From NCBI GenBank assembly GCA_964019695.1, contig OZ026530.1, positions 33,214,690 through 33,278,689 of the forward strand: a stretch of DNA of 64,000 bases, given 5' to 3'. Origin of the DNA: Loripinus fragilis (lineage: Eukaryota > Mollusca > Bivalvia > Lucinida > Lucinidae). The position numbers and the translations under genes were made by a program. Every line of letters starts with the position of its first letter. Within the stretch, counting starts at the first letter, position 1. The notes beneath the pieces are model-generated. The model saw nothing but the letters and a program-made list of their open reading frames with translations, made no database searches and was not told where the DNA came from. Of this stretch, positions 1 to 12,862 are shown one piece after another.

Positions 1-974
1 TACATGTTAAGTAGAATTCATCGTTCCTTCTAAAAAGTATATTGTCCATAACTTTTGACTAGTATCTGTTATGCTTCAAGTTCAACCAGTTTGGCTTGTT
101 CACCGAGGTGTATCATACCTGCATATTGTATACATCATAGTCTAGAAACACAGTTTTTGACCTTAACATTGTAAATATTTTCTTACTCATCAGAATTAGC
201 CTATAATTTGGTGATTAAAAGGATCGTCTCATTGCGACGGTTCTTTTGAGTGCCCACAGCATATGTTTAGGTTGAGACATGAGACAGTTAATTATACTTG
301 GTACGCAATCATGATTACAGCCTTGATACATGCCATTGTAAATTGATAATTACCTACATGTTTGTACAAAATGAGTTCCCAATAAGTTTTTTATGATACT
401 TTGTTTTTTGAGCATTTTGACAGCGCCCCCCCCCCCGTGACCAATCATGCCATATTTATATGTGTGAAATACAAAACTACAACTGTATTATGCAAAAGAC
501 TTTGTTTGGTCATGGGGGGTGGGGGCATTCCAGTAAATCGTTTCTGTTTTCTATTTAGCAAAAACAGAGTTTTCAACCCGTACATTAGTTGGTACTTGTC
601 CAATGAGAAAAACGCTTTGGTCACTGGTGTGCACTTCAGTAAATCGTTTTCTTTTTTCTATTTGTTGAATAGCAAAACAGAGTTTTCTGTTGGTACTATT
701 TAAAACACTTTTGCGAATAAATCTAGGGTAGATTCATGAGGGTCTGAATGGGGTATAATAATTAGTGAATAATGGCCCTTTTTATAATGAATAGTGAATA
801 ATGAGCCAAAAAATAATGAATAGTGAATAATGAGGGCCTAAAAATTAATGAATAATCCTATTTTTTAATGAATTGAAGAAAAAAAATGAATAGTGAATAA
901 TCAGATTTCTTTGCCTTCTTTCTTACTTTTAATGAATAATTGGTCTTATTGTAATGAATAACCCAAAATTTTAA
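1..974. other. AT-rich non-coding stretch with short repeats
   Basis: No coding signal. About 190-300 resembles the unit tandemly repeated at 60451-60790 (shared words 'gacggttcttttga' and 'aaatgttta'). About 530-575 and 635-690 are near-copies of each other around 'agtaaatcgtttt'. A C-run lies near 426-435. From about 755 to 970 the text iterates 'aatgaatagtgaataatg', a degenerate minisatellite that ends where the long inverted repeat begins. The 100-codon ORF at 401-703 is read through these repeats and has no recognisable domain. Confidence 0.5.
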
Positions 975-1752
975 TGATGGTAGAGCAAAAAACTGGCAAA
1001 AAGTCGCTTATTTAAGGCGGAACCCCTCCCCATCTGTAAAATGGAAAACGATTGCATGAATGATATGGCAAGATGTTGAAGTTTCTTGGATCACCGGAAT
1101 TACTTTTTCAAAGTGGGGCAATAGTGTTGAAATTTGGCAAAAACTTCATTTTTAGAAGTGAAATTGCGAATTTCTGAAATCCATTTACAGCAACAGATAC
1201 ACGACAGCGACAAAGAAAGGCTGAAAAATGATCATTGAGTTTTATACAATCCTGACCTGACTTTATTATGAAGTCAAAGTCAGAAATGAAATGTCTTTAT
1301 TTTTGGGTGAAAAACAGTATTTTTATAAAAAAATAATCCAATTTTTTATTATCTGACAGGTAAAGTTTTTAAAATTTATAGTTTTATTTATCTTGTTTTA
1401 AATTTGATGCTGCTTTATTCAACTTACATATATCCTGTCGTGTTTACTTATAAAACCTGCCAAAATATTTTCTTGTTTTGCCTCGAAAACGGCCTTTTTT
1501 TATATACAGGTGTATTTTGGGAAATGCATGTTTTGCTGTTCCATAGATATCAGGGCATTGTTATATCATGAAAATGACGTACATGTAGTAAACATTTCAA
1601 ATGGAAACAGCATTTATTATGTTCTGTGATATCATATCAAGTATTGACACACACTAAAAGAGGACCAAGTGACCTTGGATCGCTCACCTGAGTTTATGTT
1701 TAAAACCTTTAATCTATATGTATCTATTAAAAACTGACCATGCTCTGGTGAA
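975..1752 (+). repeat. Left arm of long inverted repeat
   Basis: This arm pairs with 5507-6276 in reverse complement. The outer end is near 'atggtagagc' and the inner end near 'actgaccatgctctgg'. The pairing is interrupted by small indels, which points to an old insertion. Confidence 0.7.
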
Positions 1753-4379
1753 CCCTTGGTGGAGCCATTTTTGTCCCCAGAGCTCTATTTGGAGCAAATT
1801 AAAATATGGTCCATCCACTGGGTGATATCAGGTATCTAGACCTATTGGTTTCAAACCAGGAGATTTTGTATGTTTCAATTTATAAGTCAATGTACACTTT
1901 GTGACATCCAGGATGAGGCCATTTTGACCACGTAACCACAATTTAAGCAAACTCGGTAGAGTACCACAAGGTGATGTTTCATACCAAATATCAAAACTTT
2001 GGGGCATTTGTTTTCTGGCAAGAATATTTTTAATGTTTTCTCTAAATAACCTATTGATCGAGGAAAAATCTTGCAAATTATAATTAGCTCAGTTGAAGTG
2101 GAACCTCTCCCTACTTGTTAAATAGGATTGTGATATACCAATGGAAAGTTTTATCTGTACATTATGGAACCACTGGAATTACTTTTCAAAACAGGGGCAG
2201 TGACTCTTTATTAGGCTTCGAAGAAGGGCACCCTAATTTAGCATCTGAAATAAGCAAAAGTTAGCTAGATGAAAAGAAATGCAAAAATGCAAATAATTTC
2301 AAAATTTTAAAGTATTAGGGGTGAAAATTTAACCATATAAGCTATGCATTAAAACAGTTAGGCGTATTCTAATGTAATACATAAGAACGCGGATCTGATA
2401 AAAGGGACCTTAAGGAATCCAAGTAGTTATTACGTAAGAGAAATTTGTAAAATACTTAAAATAACATAAAATTACATACCTTTATATTTCCATGAAAATG
2501 CTTTTTTAAACTTTGATACCATCAAAATAATAAAAGTTTCTGATTATACTTTTTTAAGTTTTCTATAAGGGTTGTTGCCATGTGAACATTCAGATCACAA
2601 CACCTACGAGTGGGTCATTTTGAATGTCTATAGTACGATTTAGAAGATATAAATTCGTGTAACTTCATCTGCATTTTCCTTATCACATGTATAAGATATG
2701 AGAAAACTTTATATTTGCTAGATTCTTATGCTGAGCATGCAGTAATCAACAAACAAATATAGACCAACACTCTGACGTCATCATACCGTTAAGGCCATTA
2801 TTGACGTCACATTCCAAACCTGATTACAAATGTTGTTTCTTACATCCATATAATTATCAGGTTCGAAGATAATCACATCAATTTTTCAGGAATTGCTCTA
2901 AACATGTAATACTTTGCGGATAAAACATTAGCCTGATTTTGGTTATCGCGGCCATGGGGTACCTTTCCTCATATCCTGGCCCATATATATGCAGAATGGA
3001 AGTACCTGATTTATCTTTTTTGACATCATTATTAAGTACCATGATTTCATTTATTTTAATCTATTGTCTTCATTTTACACATATTGTCAGTGCGTACGAT
3101 TTGAACGCATTCCAAATCAAGTATGGTCTTTTATCCGTCAGCTAATTAAAAATATAGGTTTTGCCTTTGAGTATTAGTAGCAGCATGAAGTTTGTGCATC
3201 GCCACCTGTCCTCTTAAATCTGTTTTCAAGAGTAACTATGTAAGTGATATAACAAGAACTTGCCATTTAACTTTATGCCTCGATGTTCATATTTGGTGTG
3301 TATTTCAAATTATCAATTTAATCTTGGAGTTAAAGGTCAAGGTCAAATTAAGACAAAATCTATAATACGACTCATAACATGAACTCCTCTCGAGGGTGTT
3401 CATATATGGCACAATGATTGTCTATGAGGTGTAGATTACAACATATGTTTCTTATCACCGCTTTGCCATTGGTGTCAAAAGACAAGTTCACATATACTTA
3501 TAATAAGTTTATGGCTTGTTATGCGAACTCCTTCATTTTTCAACCAATGGTGTTCGTACTTAGCATAATTATTGCTTTTGGTGTGTGATTACAAAGTACG
3601 TTACATATCTACGATATTGCTCTGGAGTCAAAGGTAAATTAGAATTTGTCTTACAGTGGCATGGTTTTGACAGAGATGCTTCATATTTTGTTGCCGGTTG
3701 TATTTTGCACACCGATTGTCTAAGGTGTTCTTTTGTCAATAATAGCTACTGATATGACCTTTGTATCAAAGTTCAAGGTCAAACTGCTTAAAATCTACAT
3801 TTTAAACCCTCAACGTGGTACTAATCATAAATGTGTTTATGACTCTCCTAGGTTCTATGCGAGGCAGACCAAATAGTGGATAATGAATTCCCTGCATGTG
3901 GTAATAAAGAGGTCCTTAAAGGGTTTAGCTATTTTCTGGTAAAACATTTATATTAATCTTAGTGAACCTATATAGGCGGTAAGTCCCCTCTTGGAGCCCC
4001 CATAGTCCGGTGAGATATTGAAATACACTTAGACATGAAATAATCTTTCCCTTAGCAGTTAATCTGCTGATGACCACTCATAAACCAAAATGTAGACCTT
4101 TAAACTCTGCATATACTTCATGTAATGCATTCTGTTTGGAAGAGATGTATAAATGGCCATGTCTGGGACACTGGCTGTCTATGGTTTTATGATGGCACAA
4201 TCTCCGCCTAAATTACTAGCTAGATTTTAACTAAACTTTGCAGGAATGATTTTTATATGGCCCTCTTAAATAATTGTTCAAATAGTTTAGTCAATTGCAT
4301 ATCTAGGTCACATGGGCTAAAATAGATTTTCAAAATAAAAATCTTCCTTTTCGAAACCACAATGCCTAGAGTCTTGATA

Positions 4380-5500
4380 TTTGGTATGTATCATAACCTA
4401 GTAGACCTCCACCAAGTTTGTTCAAATTATAGCCCTGTGGTTTAAATGGCACATTCTTGGAGGTGGCATATTTTACATATGTATGTGATCACCTGCTGGG
4501 AAAGAGCTGATCTCTTGGCTCTCTTATATGTGGTGTTTTCTTGTATTTTGTCACTTTCCCATATGGTGTCTCGGGTCAGTTGTGGTACTTGATTGTATCG
4601 ATTTCTGGTTTTTGCCCTCTGCTTTACTTTTATATTGGGAAAACAAACCAAATTTTCTTATCTGAAACGACAATGCCTAGTACCTTGATATTTGGTATGC
4701 AACATCACCTAGTACGCCTCTACCCATTTAATTCAATTTGGGGCACAGGGACTATCAAGTGGACCCGCCTGCGAGCTCACACATTCACTATAGGAAACTA
4801 TTGGGAAAATCTTCTTGTCTGACACCACAAGGCATATAACATTGATATTTGTTATGTAGCATCGCCTAGTATACCTCTACTAAGTTTGTTCACATAATGA
4901 TCCTTGGGCCGAAACTGTCCCCACCCTTGGGTCACATGTTTTACATAGGCTTATATATGAAACACTTAAAATAGTTTAGTCTGAAACCACATAACCTAGA
5001 ATCTATATTTGGTATGTAGCATCATATAGTAGACCTACCAAGTTTGTTGAAAATTATGGACCTGTGGCCGAAAATGAGGCCACCTCGGGCTCAAGGTTTT
5101 ATATTTAGCTTATATTGAGAACATATTAAAACACATTCTTGTCAGATACTAAAAGGCTTGATATTTAATATGTAGCATCACCAAGGGGTACTCTACCAAG
5201 TTTGTTCAAATTATGGTTCTGTGGTCAAAATGGCATCGTCCTGGAGGTCACAGAGTTTATGAGGCTGTTATTGTTCTTTGACTTTTCCTCTCGGTGCCGT
5301 GGGTTTGTATGCAGTTTGTGAGTGTGAAATTTGCAAGCCATAATTTTTTTTCTTACATTGACTTACATATGGTGAAAACATAAAAAAATATTTGTGTCTG
5401 AAACCACCAGGGCTAGAGCCCTGATATTTGGTATGTAGCATTAGCTGGTAGACAACATTTAAATGTGTTCCAATTATGACTATGGGACCGAACATGGACC
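4380..5500 (+). repeat. Degenerate tandem units of ~150-200 bp
   Basis: At least five variants of the phrase 'cctagtagacctctacc' followed by 'aagtttgttcaaatt' and 'ggccctgtgg' occur near 4395, 4703, 4860, 5015, 5175 and 5435. Each is preceded by 'tgatatttggtatgtagcat' or a variant. A copy in the opposite orientation lies near 1900-2000. Such units look familiar from bivalve genomes, which is part of the taxonomic inference. The ORFs here are chance readings. Confidence 0.6.
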
Positions 5501-5506
5501 ACAAGG

Positions 5507-6276
5507 CAGGTCATCAAGAGCGTGGCCAGTTTCCAATAGATACCTATAGATAAGATGTTTAAAACAAAACACAGGTGAGCGATCCAGGGTCACTTGGTCC
5601 TCTTTTTATTATGTCATTACTTGATATGATATCATAGTACACGATAAATGCTGTTTCCATTATAAATGTTTACTATATATACGTCATTTTCTAAATATGG
5701 CAATGTCCAGATATACAAGTAATAGTAATACATGCATTTCACAAAATATACCTGATTATCAAAATGCCAGATTTTGAGGTCAAAACGAAAATATTTTGGT
5801 GGGTTTTTTAAGTATACACGACAGAGATATATGTAAGTTGACTAATTCAGTATCAGGTTTGAAACGAGTTAAATAACAACTCTAAATTTTAAAACTTTTT
5901 CAGTCAGATTACAAAAAAATCGTGTTTAAATTTATAAAAACCACCGATTTTCACCCAAAAATCAAGACATTAAAATTCCGGGTTTGGCATCATAATAAAA
6001 TCAGAGATGACTTATATAAGACTCAATAATCATTTTTCAGTCATTCTTTTCTGGTGTCATGTATCTGTTGCTGCAAATGGATTTCAGAAATTCCCAATTT
6101 CACTTCTAAAAATGAAGTTTTTGCCAAATTTTAACACCACTGCCCCTCTTTGCAAAAGTAATTCCGGCGATCCAAGAAACTTCAACATCTTGTCACATCA
6201 TTCATACAATTATTTTCCATTTTACTGATGGGGAGGGGTTATCGGTCAATTTTCGCTAGTTTTTGCTCTACCATGA
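5507..6276 (-). repeat. Right arm of long inverted repeat
   Basis: Reverse-complement partner of 975-1752. The 73-codon ORF at 6007-6228 lies wholly inside the arm and is not considered a gene. Confidence 0.7.
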
Positions 6277-6293
6277 GATGAATTAGCATTTAA

Positions 6294-6918
6294 CACTTTC
6301 GCTGCCAAGCACCTCAAAAAACCAATACCTTAGTGCCACGCATGTTTCAAGGACTCCTGAATATTGAGGGTATATGGGTTCAACACAGAGTAGCTCCAGA
6401 ACCATTCAACCGATCGCTGTGAAACATTCACAGAATGTTGCTAATATATAAAACTTTTATTTGAACCAATAATTAAAAAGATAGTCACGTGACCTTTGGC
6501 AGCCATTTTGAAGGTCATATTGAAAATATGAAAAATGCGTATAAACAAACTATTTTATGCAAAAATAGATTAAACATCCATCTACATCAAGTATCAAGCA
6601 TCAGGATTTACTCTGATACATTGTTTCATCAGAAATAAATCAAAATGTAGCAGTTGAAGGGCTTAATGCGTCCTGTATGTCATCCCACCGGACATGTTTT
6701 TGATATTTTTTAAGTCCGTTTTTGTACAGAAAATTACTTAGACCTCCATATACGATATTATTATGTCCCCTGAACATTTTGAAATAAAGAACAAAGAGTT
6801 GCGTCCCTTATAACGGTTAAAAACAGGCAGCTATGAAGTGTGTCTTTAAATTTCGACTGTAGTCGCGTTTGGCAGTGAACGGTAAATTCGACTACAGTCG
6901 CGTTTGGCAGCGAAAGTG
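6294..6918. mobile_element. piggyBac-like MITE flanked by TTAA
   Basis: The 14-bp termini CACTTTCGCTGCCA (6294-6307) and TGGCAGCGAAAGTG (6905-6918) are perfect inverted repeats. TTAA stands immediately outside both ends (6290-6293 and 6919-6922), the hallmark target site of the piggyBac superfamily. At 625 bp with only a 61-codon ORF it cannot encode a transposase. Near the right end a subterminal unit with 'tagtcgcgtttggcag' is present twice in tandem, which may be an imperfectly duplicated terminus. The superfamily call rests on TTAA and the terminal sequence alone. Confidence 0.75.
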
Positions 6919-6922
6919 TTAA

Positions 6923-7600
6923 GCAGGTGGTGCGTTTTAAGGACATATGCTACTAATTACTTCCCACATTGAACTATTTTAAATACTTTGCATACAGTTT
7001 GTTTTATGCATGGGCTATCCATTTATGAAATAAAAAGGATATGTCACCGCGCTTATTTTTTCAGAATCTCATATTGAAGTTTACAGCATTTGACCAATTT
7101 TCTAGAAATATAAAATAATAATACTAGTCCTAATTATCGAGCTAAAACGGTTGTAATCTTCACCCAGCTTCTTTCTTTTAACTTAAATTACTGCCCATGA
7201 CCTCAAACTTTTAAGAAAATGTGCATGTTTACTTGTTACCCCATGCTGTGACAAGATACTGCATGATATATTTTGGCAATTCGTCGAAAAATGGAATTTG
7301 TTTTTAGAATAAATCATGTATTAAAAAATCTGACATTGAAAATCTTGAAAATTTATTTTTAATTCATGGACTATTATAATACCTTTCAGAAAAAAAGAAT
7401 AAAAATCTGGGGTCACCGAACTAATTCTCTTTCTAGAGGGCCAAATTTAACCCCACCCCCATAGGTTTCATGCGTAATTCAATATAAAAAGTTCGGGGAT
7501 GACCATTTCGGTCGTTTTGATGATGCCATTTTACTAGTATATGAAGTAATTTAGCATTAAAATGTTAAAAAAGAAAGAAAAAACACACTGAAAATATGTG
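6923..7600. other. No feature recognised
   Basis: AT-rich sequence with stops in all frames. I see no exon, repeat pair or structured element that I can support. Confidence 0.4.
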
Positions 7601-7604
7601 CGCA

Positions 7605-7680
7605 TCTGGGAATCGATCCTGGTTCTCTGGCTTTGTAGCCAGGCGCGCCGCTAACCACTAGGCCACGAGGTCAGGTCGTG
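7605..7680 (-). repeat. tRNA-like sequence, probable SINE head or tRNA relic
   Basis: Read on the minus strand this has an A-box-like TGGCCTAGTGG, then a B-box-like GGATCGATTCC about 40 nt later, the spacing of the RNA polymerase III internal promoter. The presumed anticodon arm (CTGGC/GCCAG) leaves a 6-nt loop rather than 7, and the acceptor stem does not pair well. It is therefore more likely a tRNA-derived SINE head or decayed tRNA than a functional tRNA. A T-rich stretch follows downstream. Confidence 0.5.
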
Positions 7681-7689
7681 CGCCGCTCT

Positions 7690-8960
7690 AAATATCCATA
7701 CAAATAGTATAGACTCGGCCACTATCGTATTCGTAACCAGGGTTATTGTGTACGTCATTTGATTTCGACTGAGCTACATTTATCTGTCTTTAGTGCTGAG
7801 ACGATCAGTTCTGAAAAGATGTCAATAGATATTTCGAACACACTTTAATTAGTTATTTTGTAAAGAAAATGTCGGAACACCGATATGACATAAGAATATC
7901 GGAAGCTGTATTGATCCAAATCCATTAAGGGTCGAAAGACAGGACCCAGACAACTTTCCCCGTTTGCAGACGCGGAAAAGGTGCGCATTGGAAATAGCCG
8001 CATGTGTCTTTAAAGTCCTTCAATATAGAAAAAAATAAGATTAAAAAATAGTGGGGGTCAGCAAGTATTCGAACCCAAAATTTACGTATCTGGAGATGAG
8101 TTGACTAACCACACGAATATACTGGAAATTTCAAACTCACCGATTTTATAGCAATATTGCACCAAGACGTTTATTTCCATAATTACCCGGAACATACCGA
8201 TTACAGATCGACCCCTCACGAAAAAATACATATTCAGTAAATAAAAGAATTTATTCATGCATAAAGGTCAGGATCAGGTTAATATTGTTGAGGTATACGT
8301 TTCCGAAGCAAGCCTTTAATGAATCTTTAGATTTTTGTAACTGTTCATAGCCTTCCCGTTCGCCTGACGTGACACTGGTGTTTTGATTGACAGCGAGCTA
8401 CACCCGAGTAGCACGTGCAAAACAAGCTTGTGTGATCCATTGGCTGTCCATGTTCATGCTGGCTGTTCCGCTTTTCCGTTTTACACTCTGACAAAACCGT
8501 TAAGACGATTACATATTTAATACAAAACTGTTTTGTTTCCCAAATTATAAATAAATTTAAATTTAAACACTTAAAAAATATATTATATAAGCAATAAATT
8601 CAATTTTGGTCTGTTCATAGAATCATGAATGCTTCGAGTTTCTTGCAAAGTTAACGTTCGGGCTTCACTTACTTTGCAAGAGACCCAAAGTAATCATGAT
8701 CCATGAACATTCTAGAAATTTAATTAATTTCTTAACAATCTTCTGATATCTGACATTAGAAAGGTAGAATGTTTTCCTTATTAAAAAAGGTCTTGCTGGA
8801 ATTATTATACCGTTCAAAGATTATGGCAGACATTCGCCCAATTAGATTATGATTAAAAGGTTATAATAAGTGTTTTAGTTTTTGATGCATTTGCTCTACA
8901 ACGGATGGAATATTACAATAAAATCTGATTTTGATTTAGAAGTGTTAAGTGTATTATATG
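7690..8960. other. Non-coding stretch with one imperfect inverted repeat
   Basis: No exon is recognised. At about 8612-8708 the text folds on itself: 'gttcatagaatcatgaat' faces 'atcatgatccatgaac' and 'cttgcaaagt' faces 'actttgcaag', giving an imperfect hairpin of about 100 nt that could be a small MITE. The remainder is unremarkable. Confidence 0.4.
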
Positions 8961-9733
8961 TGTACCACACGTCGATAAGAGACTCTATAGAGTTGATGAT
9001 CTCATTTGAGATCGCCAAAAATAGTACACACATCTCGGAATGCAGTTTTTTGTGGCTGTGTTCCTTGGCTATAGCAAGTACTGGATGAGGGTTTATGGTT
9101 TTGTGGTTTTTAATGTCCAGTAACACCCTAAGGCTCAACCGGCAGTGGTTCTGGTTTTAAAGTGTCTCAGAAGATGGGACCACGGTTTAAAGTCTCATCG
9201 AAGCTGGGAATCGAACCTGCGATCCCTGGTTTATAAGATTGTGGCTTTCCTGGGTATAAAACAGTTCAGCCGGGTTGGTTTTATGACAGAACACTTAAAG
9301 GCTTACCGAAAGTGATTTTATGGAGAAAGCCGTGAATCCAACCTGCGACACATCGGGCTTATCCCCTACACCACGGCGGCTGTCTTTTGCTTGATCTCAT
9401 TTGAGACCGCCAAAAAAAGGACGCATCACGGGATGCGATCGCTATTTATTCTGTGAAAATGAACAGAGGTGTCAACATTTTTCTATTATATTCCTTAAAA
9501 ATTAAAATATAACGGGTAGATATCTAACATTTTAGATTGCTTTATATATGCGATATATAAAATAAAAGAAACTGTATACAAATGTGTGGATACAAAAAAT
9601 AAATAAATATCAGTTTTTGTATGATGTATTAGTTTCAGCCGTATTCTGTTGGTCTTTTCCCTAAAGTTTTCCAATGTAAGGGAAGCTACTTGTATAATAA
9701 TAGTGGTATATAAGCGCAACTGTGGATGATATG

Positions 9734-9937
9734 TTTTTGTTTTGTTTGATTTGATTCTTTACGTCCCATCAACAATCTTTCAGTTATATAGGGACGGGTC
9801 TTCCTGGGTTGAACCAGTACTAAGCTAGGATAAATGTTCTTGCTCAAGGACACAACGCAGTGACGCCGGTGAGGCTCGAACCCGCGGCCCTTCGGTCTCG
9901 AGTCAAGCACCCTACCACTGAGCCACTGCGCTCCCTA
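9734..9937 (-). mobile_element. tRNA-derived SINE (family 1), copy 1
   Basis: On the minus strand it opens with a tRNA-like head containing 'gtggctcagtggta' (A box) and 'gcgggttcgagcctc' (B box). A unique body follows and the end is an A-rich, C-interspersed tail. An 11-bp duplication TGGATGATATG flanks it exactly (9723-9733 and 9938-9948), and the uninterrupted sequence is present in the paralogue near 27333-27343 with one mismatch. The second family member is at 33639-33844. Confidence 0.85.
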
Positions 9938-10559
9938 TGGATGATATGTGGAAGGGGGGTTGTAAGAATAAAACCGTCCCGACGATCAGCCGAGTGATGA
10001 CAAACGGTGTTCACGAGGGACGGATTTTTCGATCCCACCCTCACACCACACTGGTCAATGTAAACACACCGGTTGTTGCTACCACGAGCTGGTGGTTGCA
10101 TTTTTCAGGCTAAAAGGTAAAAAATCTATACCCGTTGACTTTATTATTTATTCATAAACTTGCATTTATTTTGTTTGTGATGGCACCTGGCGCACAGACC
10201 ACTGGTAACATTGCAGTTTATGGCTCTGTCAAGCAATTAGTGATTTAATTCATGGTTTGGACTGCAAATCCAACAAAGTTCTGGAGTTTTGCCGAGACAG
10301 ACGCTTTTTTTCTAGTGTAATTGAGGGAAATCTGCATATATAAGCGCAGCTGTTGTCATATTTCCATGAAATAACATAAAAAACGATAACTACTTTGTAT
10401 TTTTTTTCTTGGTAAACTAGCAAATATTTTATTGAGGAATTTTATTACAACGCACTGGGAGCATTGCATTGCTGATGGTTGCACAGAAGTCCTGTGGTTG
10501 CTGGTGCAGACTCACCACATCATTCGCTGTTCTAATAAACATTACAAAAATCGCCATTT

Positions 10560-10990
10560 CAACCAGGACATGGTATTTCGATACTGTGAAGAAGGCTCAG
10601 GCGAGCCTGTGCAAACGTGCAGACTCCCAAAAGTCTTTGCTGCCAGCACAAGATATCTTGATATTTATTACATTGTCCAGTGACTGCCTGTGCAAATGTG
10701 CAGACTCACCAGAGTATTCGCTGCTGGCGTGAATAGCACACAAATCGCCATTTAAGGCAGCACAAGAGATTTTGTACAGTGACGAAGGCTATGGTAAGCC
10801 TGTGCAAATGTGCAGACTCGCCAGATCACTTGCTGCTCGCACAAAATGGCATTCAATCGCCATTAGAGTCACCACGTGAGAATTTTGAACTGTGACGAAG
10901 GCTCAGACTAGACCAAGCAAATGTGCAGACCCACCAAAGTCATCGCTGTTCGCATGAATGACACCCAAAATTAGTAAGTGAGTATTACAA
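10560..10990 (+). repeat. Tandem degenerate palindromic units (~110 bp)
   Basis: About four to five units, each with 'gaaggctcaggcgagcctg', then 'tgcaaatgtgcagactc' and 'cgctgctcgcac' or variants. Each unit is partly self-complementary, because 'aggctc' and 'gagcct' sit close together. Similar units recur at 54055-54560 in the related element. There are no evenly sized spacers, so this is not a CRISPR array. Confidence 0.6.
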
Positions 10991-12090
10991 TCACAAACTG
11001 CAGACAAATCCATGGCACTGAGAGGAATAGCCAAACAACAATCACGAGACACCAGGAAGACAAACTAAGCAAAGCAGCCAGCATTCTCTCTCTTCCCCAT
11101 CAAGATGATCGCAAAACAAGAATGGACATAAAGTAACAAAATATAGAACAATTACAGAATCCTGTAATGGAGTAACAATCAACAACGAATCAACAGAATC
11201 ACCGCCTTAGAACAGACAGCAGCCTTTATCTCTGGGGTGCTAAAATTGCATTTTACTGGTACCAAATCTTCGCCCTAGATTCTGTTGTTGTTGGAGTACA
11301 AAAAATTTAAGCTCGCATGGAGGCTTCTTAACTATTGTAATGTATCATAACGGACAAACAATCTCATTAATTAAAATTGTTGGGGCCAATCTGAAAAATA
11401 GGCGGAAACACTCTCACAGGGCTAGCTCTGGAGCGTCGGTGAGGCTACACATTTGCAGAGTCACGCTTGAGCCTTCATCAGTGTACAAAAACCACAAAAG
11501 CTATGCCTATTGACTGCATGATTTCTTTATAAGCTTGCATTTATTTTACTTTCGATGACCCAATGCACACAAACCGTCAGAAAAATTGCAGTTTCTGGCT
11601 CTGCCATGCAATTGGCGTTTTAATTCATGGTTTGACCGACAACTCCGACACAGTCGTGGAGTTTGACAGTGACAGGTGCTATTTTCTATAATGACTGCCT
11701 AACTTCAGGAAAATTCTGCATGTCTAAGCACAGCTGCAGCTATGTTATCATAGTTCCATGAAATAACATCCAAAAACGATTACTACTCTCTATTTTTTCT
11801 ATGCAGAGAAGGCTCTGGCGAGTCTGTACATTTGCACAGGCTCACCTGAGTCTTCGTCCTGGTACAGAAATAGCATGTGCTGGCTCAAAAAACGATTTAT
11901 GTACCGCTTATAAGAACAGTAAATGCTGTTGTGAGGCTGCACCAGCAACCATGGCACATCTAGTCAACCATCAGTGCGTTGTATCAATGCGTCAAAATGC
12001 TCCCAGTGCGTTGTAATAAAATTCCTCAATAAAACACTAGCTAGTTTACGAAGAAAAAAGATACAAAGTGGATGTTATTACATGTAAATA

Positions 12091-12862
12091 TACTCAACGA
12101 CAAAAGAAACCCATCAGTCACTTTATAGGGCATTTATGGTAAAATAATTTAGAAATCAAAATAAATTTTATACCACATTCTTTAACAATCAATAATGCAT
12201 CAAATTATTGAATAATGTAACAGTTTTACTTAAACCCGTTCATGCTGTACACCAGTGTATAGACAAGGGGTCATTTCTAAAAATGGCAAGTTTTAGACAA
12301 TTGGTTTTCACTCGAGTTCTAGTCTTAATCAGTTCACTTCCCTCTCTGACGAGGCAATCAAGTGTGTGCAGAAGCCTACACAAGCCGCGTAAGTTAAGTA
12401 TACGATAGAGCAGTTGTTGGATGAGTTCTGGCGACGCGTCCGGGATCGTTCAGTGCAACCTCGGACTCTTCGACAGCTTCAGTTTGCTCTCCATTAAGAA
12501 CGGGCGTGGATTCCCAAGAACATTGTGCGGCGTCACATGCATTTGGTTCGACATCGTTATGAGGCAGTTATTGCTGCAGGAGAGGTCATGTCTGCTGTTG
12601 GACGGGTTTAACTCAAGTGAACTGATTTAGATGAGAACGAGATATTCATTCTCAATTGAAAACTTGACATTTTCGAAAATGACCTCTTGTCTAAACACTG
12701 GCAAATAGCATGAACAGATTTAAGTAAAACTGTTACATTATTCAATGAAATGATGCAGAACTGATTGCTACAGAATATGATATAGATATAATTACATTTC
12801 TTAATTCTGATTTCCATAATTGCCCCGAGAAATGACTGATGGGTTTCTTTTGTAGTTGAGTA
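12091..12862. mobile_element. Nested Tc1/mariner-type element (772 bp)
   Basis: About 30 bp at each end are inverted repeats with one mismatch (starting TACTCAAC). TA flanks both ends (12089-12090 and 12863-12864). Comparison with the unbroken arm of the host element near 10355 supports insertion at a TA. The element sits inside the inverted-repeat element 10047-13197 and is therefore younger. It holds a broken fragment of a Tc1-like transposase. Confidence 0.75.
12402..12612 (+). pseudogene. Degenerate C-terminal fragment of a Tc1-like transposase
   Basis: Read from 12402, about 70 codons with one in-frame TAA resemble the end of Tc1-family DDE transposases. There is a basic stretch 'FWRRVRDR' where that family has a W-(D/E)-x-(M/L)-(E/K)-R-R-V pattern, then 'RTLRQLQFALH', then 'WIPKNIVRRH' where the family has a W-x-x-I-P motif, then a basic-to-'AVIAAGE' ending. 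The catalytic residues would lie upstream and are absent. The match is by pattern recognition only; the TA-flanked inverted repeats around it support the family. Confidence 0.5.

Larger units (their letters stand above)
975..6276. mobile_element. Non-autonomous DNA element with ~775-bp terminal inverted repeats
   Basis: The segment 975-1752 reads as the reverse complement of 5507-6276, with many substitutions but continuous alignment; 'tggtagagcaaaaa' on the left faces 'tttttgctctacca' on the right, and 'ggatcgctcacctg' faces 'caggtgagcgatcc'. The 3.75-kb interior has no transposase-like ORF; its ORFs are under 95 codons and cross repeats. The interior carries degenerate units containing 'accaagtttgttcaaatt'. 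The copy near 1740-2060 is inverted relative to those at 4390-5480, so the symmetry extends beyond the arms. I could not fix a target-site duplication. The superfamily is unknown; a foldback or MITE-like relic is the safest reading. Confidence 0.7.

Noticed and set aside
401..703. 100-codon ORF as a gene
   Set aside because: Built on short duplicated text and a C-run; composition rich in Phe and Ser from AT-rich sequence; no domain.
7605..7680. Functional tRNA gene on the minus strand
   Set aside because: A and B boxes are present, but the anticodon loop is six bases and the acceptor stem does not pair.
10560..10990. Possible CRISPR-like array
   Set aside because: Repeats are degenerate, palindromic and of uneven spacing in an animal transposon; no cas genes and no constant spacers.
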